Positions 36,265-47,900 of a stretch of DNA of 64,000 bases are shown piece after piece (the stretch's first letter is position 1; every line of letters starts with the position of its first letter). This DNA is from Leuctra nigra. Lineage: Eukaryota > Arthropoda > Insecta > Plecoptera > Leuctridae. The position numbers and the translations under genes are program-made. The stretch covers positions 8,742,001-8,806,000 of the forward strand of contig OW203762.1 of assembly GCA_934045905.1 (NCBI GenBank). The letters run 5' to 3'. The notes under the pieces are model-generated. The model made no database searches. It worked only from the letters and a program-made list of their open reading frames with translations, and had not been told where the DNA came from.

Positions 36265-39200
36265 ATGAGAAAAGCCAAGGAGGTAAAAGATCGGGCTGAT
36301 ATCGAACGAAGAAGGTAAGATAAGAAAACATCTTGGATAAACATGCCATTTCTATTTGCATTGCCGTGTTTGTTTTATGGGTTCGTACGTCATGATTAGG
36401 AATAGTTGTATTAGTACAACGAAAATACATAGGTGTAGTTCGCACATGGTTGATGCTATCCTTAAAATAATTTAAATATTAAATATTTAATATTTTTACA
36501 ATTGATTTCATGACGAATTTCTTGAACATGCCAGCTTTCACGTTGTCACGAAGAAATAATAAAATATTTCAATAAGAATGAAATCAAACTGAAACCTCAC
36601 CAACAACCTGTATATAAATACGTACATAATTTTGATACTTGATCTGGAATAGTAATTCAATCGCAAAAAGGTGCAAGTTGGCTCAGGTTACTCTCTGGAC
36701 ATGCACTAGGGCTCAATTCCCGTCTTTTACTATACCTTTTGTGATTACCCTCATTCGACAGGCAAAATGATGGGAAGGTTTCCCTCTAATTGTCCACATC
36801 CACGTCCTTTCCACCGTCCATTCTTACCAATTCCATCATCAATTCCCTTTCATCGTTAGCTTATTAGTTGCAGAACAGTGCTACGTTAAACACGTCTCCT
36901 TGTTCCAGACTCCAAAAGGATTCGAAACCTAAGAAGAAGCCATTGAATGGATGGTACCCGACAGCCCTGGCTATAGTCATTGCATTCTTCATACATAGAA
37001 GCAAAGTGATAGACGCTGCTTGGGACGGTTTGCTGGACCGCGTGGGCGAGGATGAGTTCACATTGTGGTTCTGGGGCCCGTTCATCGTGTCCGTCACCGC
37101 CTATTGGGTGGTCGGCGCCTTCTACATCTTCCTGGACCTCACGGGCTTGCTCAGCAAGTACAAGGTCCAGCCGGGCAAGAACGAACCGGTGGAGGTGAAG
37201 AGGCTCATCAAGGTGGGAATGTTATGAGAGCAATCAGCATTCAGTAACCTTTCAGAGATTCATTCCAGGCAAAGAAGTGACAACATATATTTAAAACACA
37301 TCCAGAATTCAATTTTGTACATTCATTATTACGTTTATTTACGTCATTTACGATTGACAATTTCTGTAAGTTTACTACAAAATCGTATTGCACAGAGATT
37401 TACGTAAATGTATAGGCATATAAATGTGAACTCCTGTCTACATTATACTTTTTTAAACATATTAGTCAAAACTTTATACGAATATTTTTTTTGTTCGATC
37501 CCCTGATTGAATCGAATACCCTACAATAATTTCAAAATTGTTTAATTTAAGTTTTCAGTGTTCTCAATACCTCCAAGGCAGGAGGTCCGAAGTAAATTTT
37601 CTTAAATTCCCGGTGCACAGTTTTGAAATCATTACAAATATGATTGGATGTAGTATAGTCCCAGGTAGTAGGAAGAATTACTTTTTTTAAGCTTATATCA
37701 AGAATCATTGAAATGAACTTCAGTCAGGTCGTCTGCATCGAAGTCACGTAACTTACTTATTCTGATTTTGCTGTTTCTCTCTGAAGGCAATTGGAGTGGT
37801 GCTGTTCAACCAGATAGGGGCCGGCTTGCTCTTCCAGTACCTCGCCTTCAACTTCATTCCTCGTGACGGTTTCTCTCACGTGCGGGAACTTCCCTCACTG
37901 CCTCACGTCATCTTCACCCTCCTTGTGTTCGGCGCGGCGCATGAGATCGGCTTCTACTACACACATAGGTAATAGTCATGCTCTCAGTCCACGTCACACC
38001 GCCTTCAACTTCATGCCACGTGATGGTTTCTCTCACGTGCGGGAACTTCCCTCACTGCCTCAGGTCATCTTCACCCTCCTTGTGTTCGGCGCGGCGCATG
38101 AGATCGGCTTCTACTACACACATAGGTAATATTCATGCCTTCAGTCCACGTCACACCGCCTTCAACTTCATGCAACGTGATGGTTTCTCTCACGTGCGGG
38201 AACTTCCCTCACTGCCTCACGTCATCTTCACCCTCCTTGTGTTCGGCGACGCGCATGAGAACGGCTTCTACTACACACATAGGTAATAGTCATGCTCTCA
38301 GTCCACGTCACACCGCCTTCAACTTCATGCCACGTGATGGTTTCTCTCACGTGCGGGAACTTCCCTCGCTGCCTCACGTCATCTTCACCCTCCTTGTGTT
38401 CGGCGCGGCGCATGAGATCAGCTTCTACTACACACATAGGTAATAGTCATGCTCTCAGTCCACGTCACACCGCCTTCAACTTCATGCCACGTGATGGTTT
38501 CTCTCACGTGCGGGAACTTCCCTCACTGCCTCACGTCATCTTCACCCTCCTTGTGTTCGGCGCGGCGCATGAGATCGGCTTCTACTACACACATAGGTAA
38601 TAGTCATGCTCTTAGTCCACGTCACACCGCCTTCAACTTCATGCCACGTGATGGTTTCTCTCACGTGCGGGAACTTCCCTCGCTGCCTCACGTCATCTTC
38701 ACCCTCCTTGTGTTCGGCGCGGCGCATGAGATCGGCTTCTACTACACACATAGGTAATAGTCATGCTCTCAGTCCACGTCACACCGCCTTCAACTTCATG
38801 CCACGTGATGGTTTCTCTCACGTGCGGGAACTTCCCTCGCTGCCTCACGTCATCTTCACCCTCCTTGTGTTCGGCGCGGCGCATGAGATCGGCTTCTACT
38901 ACACACATAGGTAATAGTCATGCTCTCAGTCCACGTCACACCGCCTTCAACTTCATGCCACGTGATGGTTTCTCTCACGTGCGGGAACTTCCCTCACTGC
39001 CTCACGTCATCTTCACCCTCCTTGTGTTCGGCGCGGCGCATGAGATCGGCTTCTACTACACACATAGGTAATAGTCATGCTCTCAGTCCACGTCACACCG
39101 CCTTCAACTTCATGCCACGTGATGGTTTCTCTCACGTGCGGGAACTTCCCTCGCTGCCTCACGTCATCTTCACCCTCCTTGTGTTCGGCGCGGCGCATGA

Positions 39201-42200
39201 GATCGGCTTCTACTACACACATAGGTAATAGTCATGCTCTCAGTCCACGTCACACCGCCTTCAACTTCATGCCACGTGATGGTTTCTCTCACGTGCGGGA
39301 ACTTCCCTCACTGCCTCACGTCATCTTCACCCTCCTTGTGTTCGGCGCGGCGCATGAGATCGGCTTCTACTTCACACATAGGTAATAGTCATGCTCTCAG
39401 TCCTCGTCACACCGCCTTCAACTTCATGCCACGTGATGGTTTCTCTCACGTGCGGGAACTTCCCTCACTGCCTCACGTCATCTTCACCCTCCTTGTGTTC
39501 GGCGCGGCGCATGAGATCGGCTTCTACTACACACATAGGTAATAGTCATGCTCTCAGTCCACGTCACACCGCCTTCAACTTCATGCCACGTGATGGTTTC
39601 TCTCACGTGCGGGAACTTCCCTCACTGCCTCACGTCATCTTCACCCTCCTTGTGTTCGGCGCGGCGCATGAGATCGGCTTCTACTTCACACATAGGTAAT
39701 AGCATTGTCCACGTGTGACACCGGAATAGTGTACACTAAAATATTGTTTGCAGAAGATTTAAAAAGTTATGAAAATAATACAAATATTAAATAAAATTGA
39801 CGTTCAAAATATATTTGCAGATCTCTAAGATTTGACTTGATGCATTAGTAAATTATTAATAATGGTGTTAGATCATGCAATAAAAGAATTGTCACATCTA
39901 ATGCTTATTTCCAGCTGTCATTAATATACCTAGAGCAGTTGCTTGAAATATTTGTGTATTATCTGAAGGGCTCACAATTATTTAGCTTGAAGCGTTGTAA
40001 AATAAACAACTATGGCGCCAACCAATCCAAAAATAAGGATTAGTTTGTTTAAAGGATCAGCTAAATTCTTAACAATCGTTGTTTCTAGGGGAAAACAACG
40101 GTGTTTTAAAATACAATACAATACATGAAAATGGATTAGTACTTGACTCATCACATCTGGAATGAGACAAAGTGAAGTTTGTTATTTGTCTTCAGACTTC
40201 TGCACACCAGCCTCCTCTACAAACACATCCACAAGCGCCACCACGAGTGGACGGCGCCAATCGCCATCACCGCCATCTACTGCCACCCGCTGGAGCACAT
40301 CTTCTCGAATCTGCTGCCACTTCTGATCGCCACTGCAGTGTCTAAGCCCAACCTGATCCTGCTCTACTTCCTGCTGCCCATCTTAACGGCCAGCACGATG
40401 TCGGATCACTCGGGATATCATCTTCCCTTCATGCCGTCGCCGGAGTTCCACGACTTCCATCATCTCAAGTGAGTCTTCAGCAACAATATCAGTACCTCAG
40501 AGGTAGAAGGCCGGAGATGTATTTCCATGTCGGATCACTCGGGATATCATCTTCCCTTCATGCCGTCGCCGGAGTTCCACGACTTCCACCATCTCAAGTG
40601 AGTCTTCAGCAACAATATCAGTACCTCAGAGGTAGAAGGCCGGAGATGTATTTCCATGTCGGATCACTCGGGATATCATCTTCCCTTCATGCCGTCTCCG
40701 GAGTTCCACGACTTCCATCATCTCAAGTGAGTCTTCAGCAACAATATCAGTACCTCAGAGGTAGAAGGCCGGAGATGTATTTCCATGTCGGATCACTCGG
40801 GATATCATCTTCCCTTCATGCCGTCGCCGGAGTTCCACGACTTCCACCATCTCAAGTGAGTCTTCAGCAACAATATCAGTACCTCAGAGGTAGAAGGCCG
40901 GAGATGTATTTCCATGTCGGATCACTCGGGATATCATCTTCCCTTCATGCCCTCTCCGGAGTTCCACGACTTCCATCATCTCAAGTGAGTCTTCAGCAAC
41001 AATATCAGTACCTCAGAGGTAGAAGGCCGGAGATGTATTTCCATGTCGGATCACACGGGATATCATCTTCCCTTCATGCCGGCGCCGGAGTTCCACGACT
41101 TCCATCATCTCAAGTGAGTCTTCAGCAACAATATCAGTACCTCAGAGGTAGAAGGTCGGACATGTATTTCCATGTCGGATCACTCGGGATATCATCTTCC
41201 CTTATGCCGTCACCGGAGTTCCACGACTTCCATCATCTCAAGTGAGTCTTCGGCAACAATATCAGTACCTCAGAGGTAGAAGGCCGGAGATGTATTTCCA
41301 TGTCGGATCACTCGGGATATCATCTTCCCTTCATGCCGTCTCCGGAGTTCCACGACTTCCATCATCTCAAGTGAGTCTTCAGCAACAATATCAGTACCTC
41401 AGAGGTAGAAGGCCGGAGATGTATTTCCATGTCGGATCACTCGGGATATCATCTTCCCTTCATGCCGTCTCCGGAGTTCCACGACTTCCATCATCTCAAG
41501 TGAGTCTTCAGCAACAATATCAGTACCTCAGAGGTAGAAGGCCGGAGATGTATTTCCATGTCGGATCACTCGGGATATCATCTTCCCTTCATGCCGTCGC
41601 CGGAGTTCCACGACTTCCACCATCTCAAGTGAGTCTTCAGCAACAATATCAGTACCTCAGAGGTAGAAGGCCGGAGATGTATTTCCATGTCGGATCACTC
41701 GGGATATCATCTTCCCTTCATGCCCTCTCCGGAGTTCCACGACTTCCATCATCAAGTGAGTCTTCAGCAACAATATCAGTACCTCAGAGGTAGAAGGCCG
41801 GAGATGTATTTCCATGTCGGATCACTCGGGATATCATCTTCCCTTCATGCCGGCGCCGGAGTTCCACGACTTCCATCATCTCAAGTGAGTCTTCAGCAAC
41901 AATATCAGTACCTCAGAGGTAGAAGGTCGGACATGTATTTCCATGTCGGATCACTCGGGATATCATCTTCCCTTATGCCGTCACCGGAGTTCCACGACTT
42001 CCATCATCTCAAGTGAGTCTTCGGCAACAATATCAGTACCTCAGAGGTAGAAGGCCGGAGATGTATTTCCATGTCGGATCACTCGGGATATCATCTTCCC
42101 TTCATGCCGTCGCCGGAGTTCCACGACTTCCACCATCTCAAGTGAGTCTTCAGCAACAATATCAGTACCTCAGAGGTAGAAGGCCGGAAATGTTTTTCCA

Positions 42201-42642
42201 TTACTTTGAGGCGAGCTCAAAATCCAATACTCTGTATTCGCAATTATATTTCGAGTAACTGGTAAACTTGATTGAACCCCTTCTTCGACTCTGGTAACTC
42301 AAAAATTAAAAAAATTGTTTGAGTGCATTGTTGGTACGGCAGTATTAATTATATTCACTTTGAAGACGAGTCAAAGCCTATCTGAGGAGAGCACGAAACA
42401 TAATGCTGCAAAAAGTAGAATTGTGGAAGAGGTAGCCCAAAGTCGGACTAAGACAAATGTGAACTTTGTATTCTGTTTTCAGGTTCAACCAGTGCTATGG
42501 CTTCATCGGCTTCTTGGATCGTCTGCACAAAACAGACACGTTGTTCGTGAAGTCAGGACTCGGCGTCAGACACAGAGTGTTGAGAAGTTTCACACCAATT
42601 AGACACATCTTCCCGCTAGAGAGCTCTGCCAGTACCAACTAG
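36265..42642 (+). CDS. FAXDC2-like: FAXDC2-like paralog 3 (5 exons, 322 aa; two exon-edge arrays)
   Basis: Exons at 36265-36314, 36909-37212, 37787-37968, 40196-40468 and 42483-42642; stop TAG 42640-42642. Phases are 2, 0, 2, 2. The N-terminus is basic ([17 protein letters not shown], then [11 protein letters not shown]) and the first hydrophobic segment ([11 protein letters not shown]) sits in exon 2, unlike paralog 1 where it is in exon 1. Histidine boxes: HRLLH at residues 178-182, HKRHH at 191-195, HDFHH at 264-268; [13 protein letters not shown] precedes the last box. Role as for the family: membrane-bound di-iron hydroxylase/desaturase, substrate unknown. The exon 3 donor is repeated 12 times at 157 bp and the exon 4 donor 14 times at 129 bp, so introns 3 and 4 both begin with arrays of copied exon ends. 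The exon coordinates given use the first donor of each array, the one that keeps the frame open. A SINE ends about 20 bp upstream of the exon 2 acceptor. Confidence 0.87.
36668..36887 (+). mobile_element. tRNA-derived SINE in intron 1 of paralog 3
   Basis: AAGTTGGCTCAGGTTACTCT (A-box region), GGGCTCAATTCCCG (decayed B box), CCTCATTCGACAGGCAAAAT, and the family 3' end TTGCAGAACAGTGCTACGTT. Its end lies about 20 bp upstream of the exon 2 acceptor (36908). Confidence 0.65.
37840..39697 (+). repeat. Exon-3 donor array of paralog 3 (12 donors, 157-bp unit)
   Basis: Donor GT positions run from 37969 to 39696 in exact steps of 157. Each unit holds the last 118 or so bases of exon 3 (ending FYYTHR), the donor GTAATA, and a 19-nt spacer that itself ends in CTCTCAG, an acceptor-like motif. 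Units differ at single bases, for example a CTCACTG/CTCGCTG variant and some units with FYFTHR, so they are not one copied consensus. Read-through meets TAA TAG at each donor. Confidence 0.94.
40350..42200 (+). repeat. Exon-4 donor array of paralog 3 (14 donors, 129-bp unit)
   Basis: Donors lie at 40469, 40598, 40727, 40856, 40985, 41114, 41242, 41371, 41500, 41629, 41756, 41885, 42013 and 42142. Each unit holds about 67 bases of exon 4 ([10 protein letters not shown] to HDFHHLK), the donor GTGAGT and about 60 bases of intron start. Variants (third-base changes in the PSPEF codons, a one-base and a two-base deletion) recur in the same order in two blocks, showing a higher-order duplication of six units. 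Confidence 0.94.
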
Positions 42643-42820
42643 AGGGGCGTTACTTGCTCAATCAAGAGTAGTTAATTGTTCCATATGACACAAAATACCA
42701 AATACGATCAGTTAACCATCCTTTAGAGTTTAGAGAATTTCAAATACAATTATGTTTACATTTTAAGTTGTGCTAGTTATTTTTGTCTGTTTTAACTAAT
42801 CACAATTTATACGAATTTCA

Positions 42821-42826
42821 AATAAA
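42821..42826 (+). terminator. Polyadenylation signal, paralog 3
   Basis: AATAAA 179 bp after the stop codon, followed by GT-rich sequence (GTTGTGCTGTTATGTTGTGC). Confidence 0.6.
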
Positions 42827-43969
42827 ATGATTTTAACAATGTAAGTTGTGCTGTTATGTTGTGCTGTTGTGCTGTTAGTTGTGCTGTTTATAGTTTCTAC
42901 CCTATTCTGTTACTTCTCTCGGCGTTTCGTATGGTTTTGTGTCACTGCAATGTTATTCTTATAGAGGAGAAGCGTTTTCACGTGAAATATGTACGAAAAA
43001 ATCTAACATTTTTGATACGTTGCTATACTTTCAGCCATATTTTACTTAATCTTTCATATAAATTATAATTCAAGTTTTGACACGCCTTCTTTTTGACTTG
43101 ACTGCTTTTCAGTGATGATTGACTCTGTTCTTTCCTCTTTCCTTTTATTTGCGGCTGTTTTTACACTGCTCTATTTTTATTTGATGAAGATAAACCTTGA
43201 ACCAACGTCTCTGATGATAATATACTCGGTGCAATGCACTGGCACGACATCCAGTTGCGAATCTGCTCTCTTCCAAAACACAGTTCTTGATCAACGAAGC
43301 TTATTGTTTGAAACGTAAAGTAGGTAAGAGTCGAAGACATTTTTGGAATGTGATGTTTTGATGTCAAGTAAATATTGACTAAAGCATGATTTCCATTGTA
43401 ATTGAGTTTAATATTCATAACATGCTGCCGCTCTTGTAAATGTAGCATGGACTGTCTAATATGAAAATCAAACACTGGAATTATTCAATGATTATTATTT
43501 TAAATATAATATTTCTAACGTTCTTTCTCTTGGCTGACAGCTGATGTTACTTTAGCATGTAACTTTGGTTTTAAGCCTCTGAACTCAAAGAGAAGGTGAT
43601 ACGAGATAACGCTGTTGACAAGCAGCTGACTGCAATGATGAAGAGTGTCAACTGTATAAATAATTTTAGATTACTCAGGGGTAATTTATTGTATTTATAT
43701 TCCCAAATAAATTATATCTTATCAATTCAAATGATTTACAAATAATTTGAAACATCAGACCACCTTAGAAATAAGTTCACTCTTGGATATATTTGTGCGC
43801 AAATCGAGTGTTGTGCTTATTAGGCGGTATTATTCCTAAAAATTACTCATAGTAATTAAAACTTATATGATATAACTCTTTACAAACTTTATATTTATTA
43901 TTATTATAATTTTCACTTGTTTAGTACCTAAGTGAAATAAATCAATAGTAATTAATTACGATTAATTAT
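42827..43969. other. Intergenic region; should hold exon 1 of paralog 4
   Basis: A first exon ending in phase 2 with a membrane segment is expected somewhere from here to 44.9 kb, but no frame and donor fit well enough to be called. Confidence 0.4.
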
Positions 43970-44645
43970 TGAGCGAGCGAATTGCGAACGACTTCTTTTT
44001 TTGGCTCTCTTGGCCCGGACCTCTGATTTTTTGTATGTTTTTATTGTCCATACCGTTAGACAGGTCTCACAATTTCTTCGATCGAGAGGAAATCTTGAAC
44101 ACATGTACGGACTATTTCTGGAATTTATAGGCAATATTTTTTTAAATCGGTTGATTCGTTCAAATTTAAAAAAATTATCTTCCGAATGGTTGGTTTTGTC
44201 AATTTGAAATTTTGTCAAGTCATTGCGACCTACACTGACTCAACTCTTACAATTTTTCAGCAAAATCCTACAATCGGTTCAAGTTTAATTAATACTATCA
44301 TCTGATAGGTCGAAACTCTAAATGTTCCGATTTAGTTCAAATTTTGCAGGGTGGATCAAGACCAACATTACCTAAAATTTTACACATATTTAGCCCAATC
44401 AGTCAATTAATTACAGACTTATTGGCATTTTATAAGTTTCAAATCGGTCTCTGAAGAGTTTGTTCGAAAATTACTAGCTTCATGAATACGTTGATCTCTT
44501 ATTCAATTGTTTCAGAGTTCAAAGATTGGAATATTGCAATGGAAATGTATAATGATGTAGTCAGTCATCTTTTATTGAGTAGATCGTGTTCGGTTTGCGC
44601 TTATCTGTGCTCGCTCATTAACGCGTTACACCGAGGTTTTCCCAG
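43970..44645 (+). mobile_element. Helentron-like element, copy 4 (short, diverged)
   Basis: Starts TGAGCGAGCGAATTGCGAACG and ends ACGCGTTACACCGAGG...CCCAG followed by T. The ends are more diverged than in the other copies and the interior is shorter. It lies 260 bp before exon 2 of paralog 4. Confidence 0.6.
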
Positions 44646-44904
44646 TTTATTTACCTATTTATTGAAAAACAAAATTGAGTTTTTTCTGGTAGTGGGAATG
44701 GAATAAACCCCGAAGCAAACTAACAAAGCCCATAGGATAATGCAATAAGAATAAGTACAGTAAACTCATATTCAAAAACTTCCACTGAAATCTAGGTACT
44801 AATTTCTGATGTCAAAAAAACATGTAGTTATTATGTTCCAGTGCTTTCGGGACGGAATTAAATAATGTCCATCAAGGAATCATACGTGTGTTCCTTCTTT
44901 GCAG

Positions 44905-47900
44905 AACCGCACTGTACTCTGTTTGCAGTCACGCCATGGAACGTGCGTGGCACAGATTACTGGATCAATTAGGGGAAGATGAAATGACAGTGTATTTCTG
45001 GTCACTTTTCATTGGACTAATAGTGGTGTACTGGTCAGTCGGAGGCTTCTACATCTTCCTGGATCTGACAGGTGTACTTAGCAAGTACAAGGTGCAGCCG
45101 GGATGGAACCAACCAGTGGACAAAGACAAACTGATCAATGTAAGATGTCTATACTCTTTTCATTGCTTGCGAGTTCTTTTGTTTGACATCATTAATGCAT
45201 ATAAATTGAATTTTCCCTGAGACCATTAGGTTGGCACGTTAGACAGGTCGGATTTCAATTAGGTAGGATAAAGGAGATTTCGTTGGAAAGTAAAATGAGT
45301 AATTCTCTTGCATATTTTATGATTTCTCTATAGTCAAACTATCAACATATCACCAAAGCACAGATATGACAGCTATTCTAAATTTTGTCTAAAATATAGT
45401 ATACTATGCGTAGTATAAGTGTAATCGAAATTGACGCGAAATCGAGAAAATTGACTTCCGCCCTTCTACCTCTGAGGTACAAATGAGTATTTAATACTAA
45501 AATATAGTATTATAAATAACGAGTCTATATACTAAAATAATATAGTCGATGTGTTAGAAAAAGAAAAAATATGGAAACATATCTATGGAAAAATATGTAT
45601 AATGTGTCTTTGATTTGTATTTTTGATGAATCTTGGCAGGTCCGTGCATCTACATCTACTGCCGAGTCTAATTGATGAATGTTCTTGTCGTTAGGCAATC
45701 AAGGTGGTTCTCTTCAACCAAGTTATCTTGGCAGGTCCGTGCATCTACATCTACTGCCGAGTCTAATTGATGAATGTTTTTGTCGTCACGCAATCAAGGT
45801 GGTTCTCTTCAACCAAGTTATCTTGGCAGGTCCGTGCATCTACATCTACTGTCGAGTCTAATTGATGAATGTTCTTGTCGTCAGGCAATCAATGTGGTTC
45901 TCTTCAACCAAGTTATCTTGGCAGGTCCGTGCATCTACATCTACTGCCGAGTCTAATTGATGAATGTTCTTGTCGTCAGGCAATCAAGGTGGTTCTCTTC
46001 AACCAAGTTATCTTGGCAGGTCCGTGCATCTACATCTACTGCCGAGTCTAATTGATGAATGTTCTTGTCGTCAGACAATCAAGGTAGTTCTCTTCAACCA
46101 AGTTATCTTGGCAGGTCCGTGCATCTACATCTACTACCGAGTCTAATTGATGAATGTTCTTGTCGTCAGGCAATCAAGGTGGTTCTCTTCAACCAAGTTA
46201 TCTTGGCAGGTCCGTGCATCTACATCTACTGTCGAGTCTAATTGATGAATGTTCTTGTCGTCAGGCAATCAAGGTGGTTCTCTTCAACCAAGTTATCTTG
46301 GCAGGTCCGTGCATCTACATCTACTGCCGAGTCTAATTGATGAATGTTCTTGTCGTCAGGCAATCAAGGTGGTTCTCTTCAACCAAGTTATCTTGGCAGG
46401 TCCGTGCATCTACATCTACTGCCGAGTCTAATTGATGAATGTTCTTGTCGTCAGGCAATCAAGGTGGATCTCTTCAACCAAGTTATCTTGGCAGGTCCGT
46501 GCATCTACATCTACTGCCGAGTCTAATTGATGAATGTTCTTGTCGTCAGGCAATCAAGGTAGTTCTCTTCAACCAAGTTATCTTGGCAGGTCCGTGCATC
46601 TACATCTACTGCCGAGTCTAATTGATGAATGTTCTTGTCGTCAGGCAATCAAGGTGGTTCTCTTCAACCAAGTTATCTTGGCAGGTCCGTGCATCTACAT
46701 GTACTGCCGAGTCTAATTGATGAATGTTCTTGTCGTCAGGCAATCAAGGTGGTTCTCTTCAACCAAGTTATCTTGGCAGGTCCGTGCATCTACATCTACT
46801 GCCGAGTCTAATTGATGAATGTTCTTGTCGTCAGGCAATCAATGTGGTTCTCTTCAACCAAGTTATCTTGGCAGGTCCGTGCATCTACATCTACTGCCGA
46901 GTCTAATTGATGAATGTTCTTGTCGTCAGGCAATCAAGGTGGTACTCTTCAACCAAGTTATCTTGGCAGGTCCGTGCATCTACATCTACTGTCGAGTCTA
47001 ATTGATGAATGTTCTTGTCGTCAGGCAATCAATGTGGTTCTCTTCAACCAAGTTATCTTGGCAGGTCCGTGCATCTACATCTACTGTCGAGTCTAATTGA
47101 TGAATGTTCTTGTCGTCAGACAATCAAGGTGGTTCTCTTCAACCAAGTTATCTTGGCAGATCCGTGCATCTACATCTACTGCCGAGTCTAATTGATGAAT
47201 GTTCTTGTCGTCAGGCAATCAAGGTGGTTCTCTTCAACCAAGTTATCTTGGCAGGTCCGTGCATCTACATCTACTGCCGAGTCTAATTGATGAATGTTCT
47301 TGTCGTCAGGCAATCAAGGTGGTTCTCTTCAACCAAGTTATCTTGGCAGGTCCGTGCATCTACATCTACTGTCGAGTCTAATTGATGAATGTTCTTGTCG
47401 TCAGGCAATCAAGGTGGTTCTCTTTAACCAAGTTATCTTGGCAGGTCCGTGCATCTACATCTACTGCCGAGTCTAATTGATGAATGTTCTTGTCGTCACG
47501 CAATCAAGGTGGTTCTCTTCAACCAAGTTATCTTGGCAGGTCCGTGCATCTACATCTACTGCCGAGTCTAATTGATGAATGTTCTTGTCGTCAGGCAATC
47601 AAGGTGGTTCTCTTCAACCAAGTTATCTTGGCAGGTCCGTGCATCTACATCTACTGCCGAGTCTAATTGATGAATGTTCTTGTCGTCAGGCAATCAAGGT
47701 GGTTCTCTTCAACCAAGTTATCTTGGCAGGTCCGTGCATCTACATCTACTGCCGAGTCTAATTGATGAATGTTCTTGTCGTCAGGCAATCAAGGTGGTTC
47801 TCTTCAACCAAGTTATCTTGGCTGGTCCGTGCATCTACATCTACTGCCGAGTCACAATCTGGCTCGGTGCTCCTCCAATCAGAGAGCTGCCCTCCTTGCT

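Noticed and set aside
37863..39699. Series of 102-codon frames and minus-strand 69-codon frames
   Set aside because: Each spans two units of the 157-bp array and switches frame; they are fragments of exon 3 of paralog 3, not separate genes.
40469..41793. 258- and 183-codon frames with a 43-residue repeat
   Set aside because: The exon-edge array has a period of 129, divisible by three, so a wrong frame stays open. The true FAXDC2-like frame is another one and stops at each donor.
43112..43318. Frame starting MIDSVLSSFLLFAAVFTLLY as exon 1 of paralog 4
   Set aside because: It looks like a membrane segment, but the only nearby donor (TCG then GTGCAA) gives phase 0 where phase 2 is needed.
45679..47761. 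Series of 60-codon frames every 95 bp
   Set aside because: Products of the exon 3 acceptor array of paralog 4.
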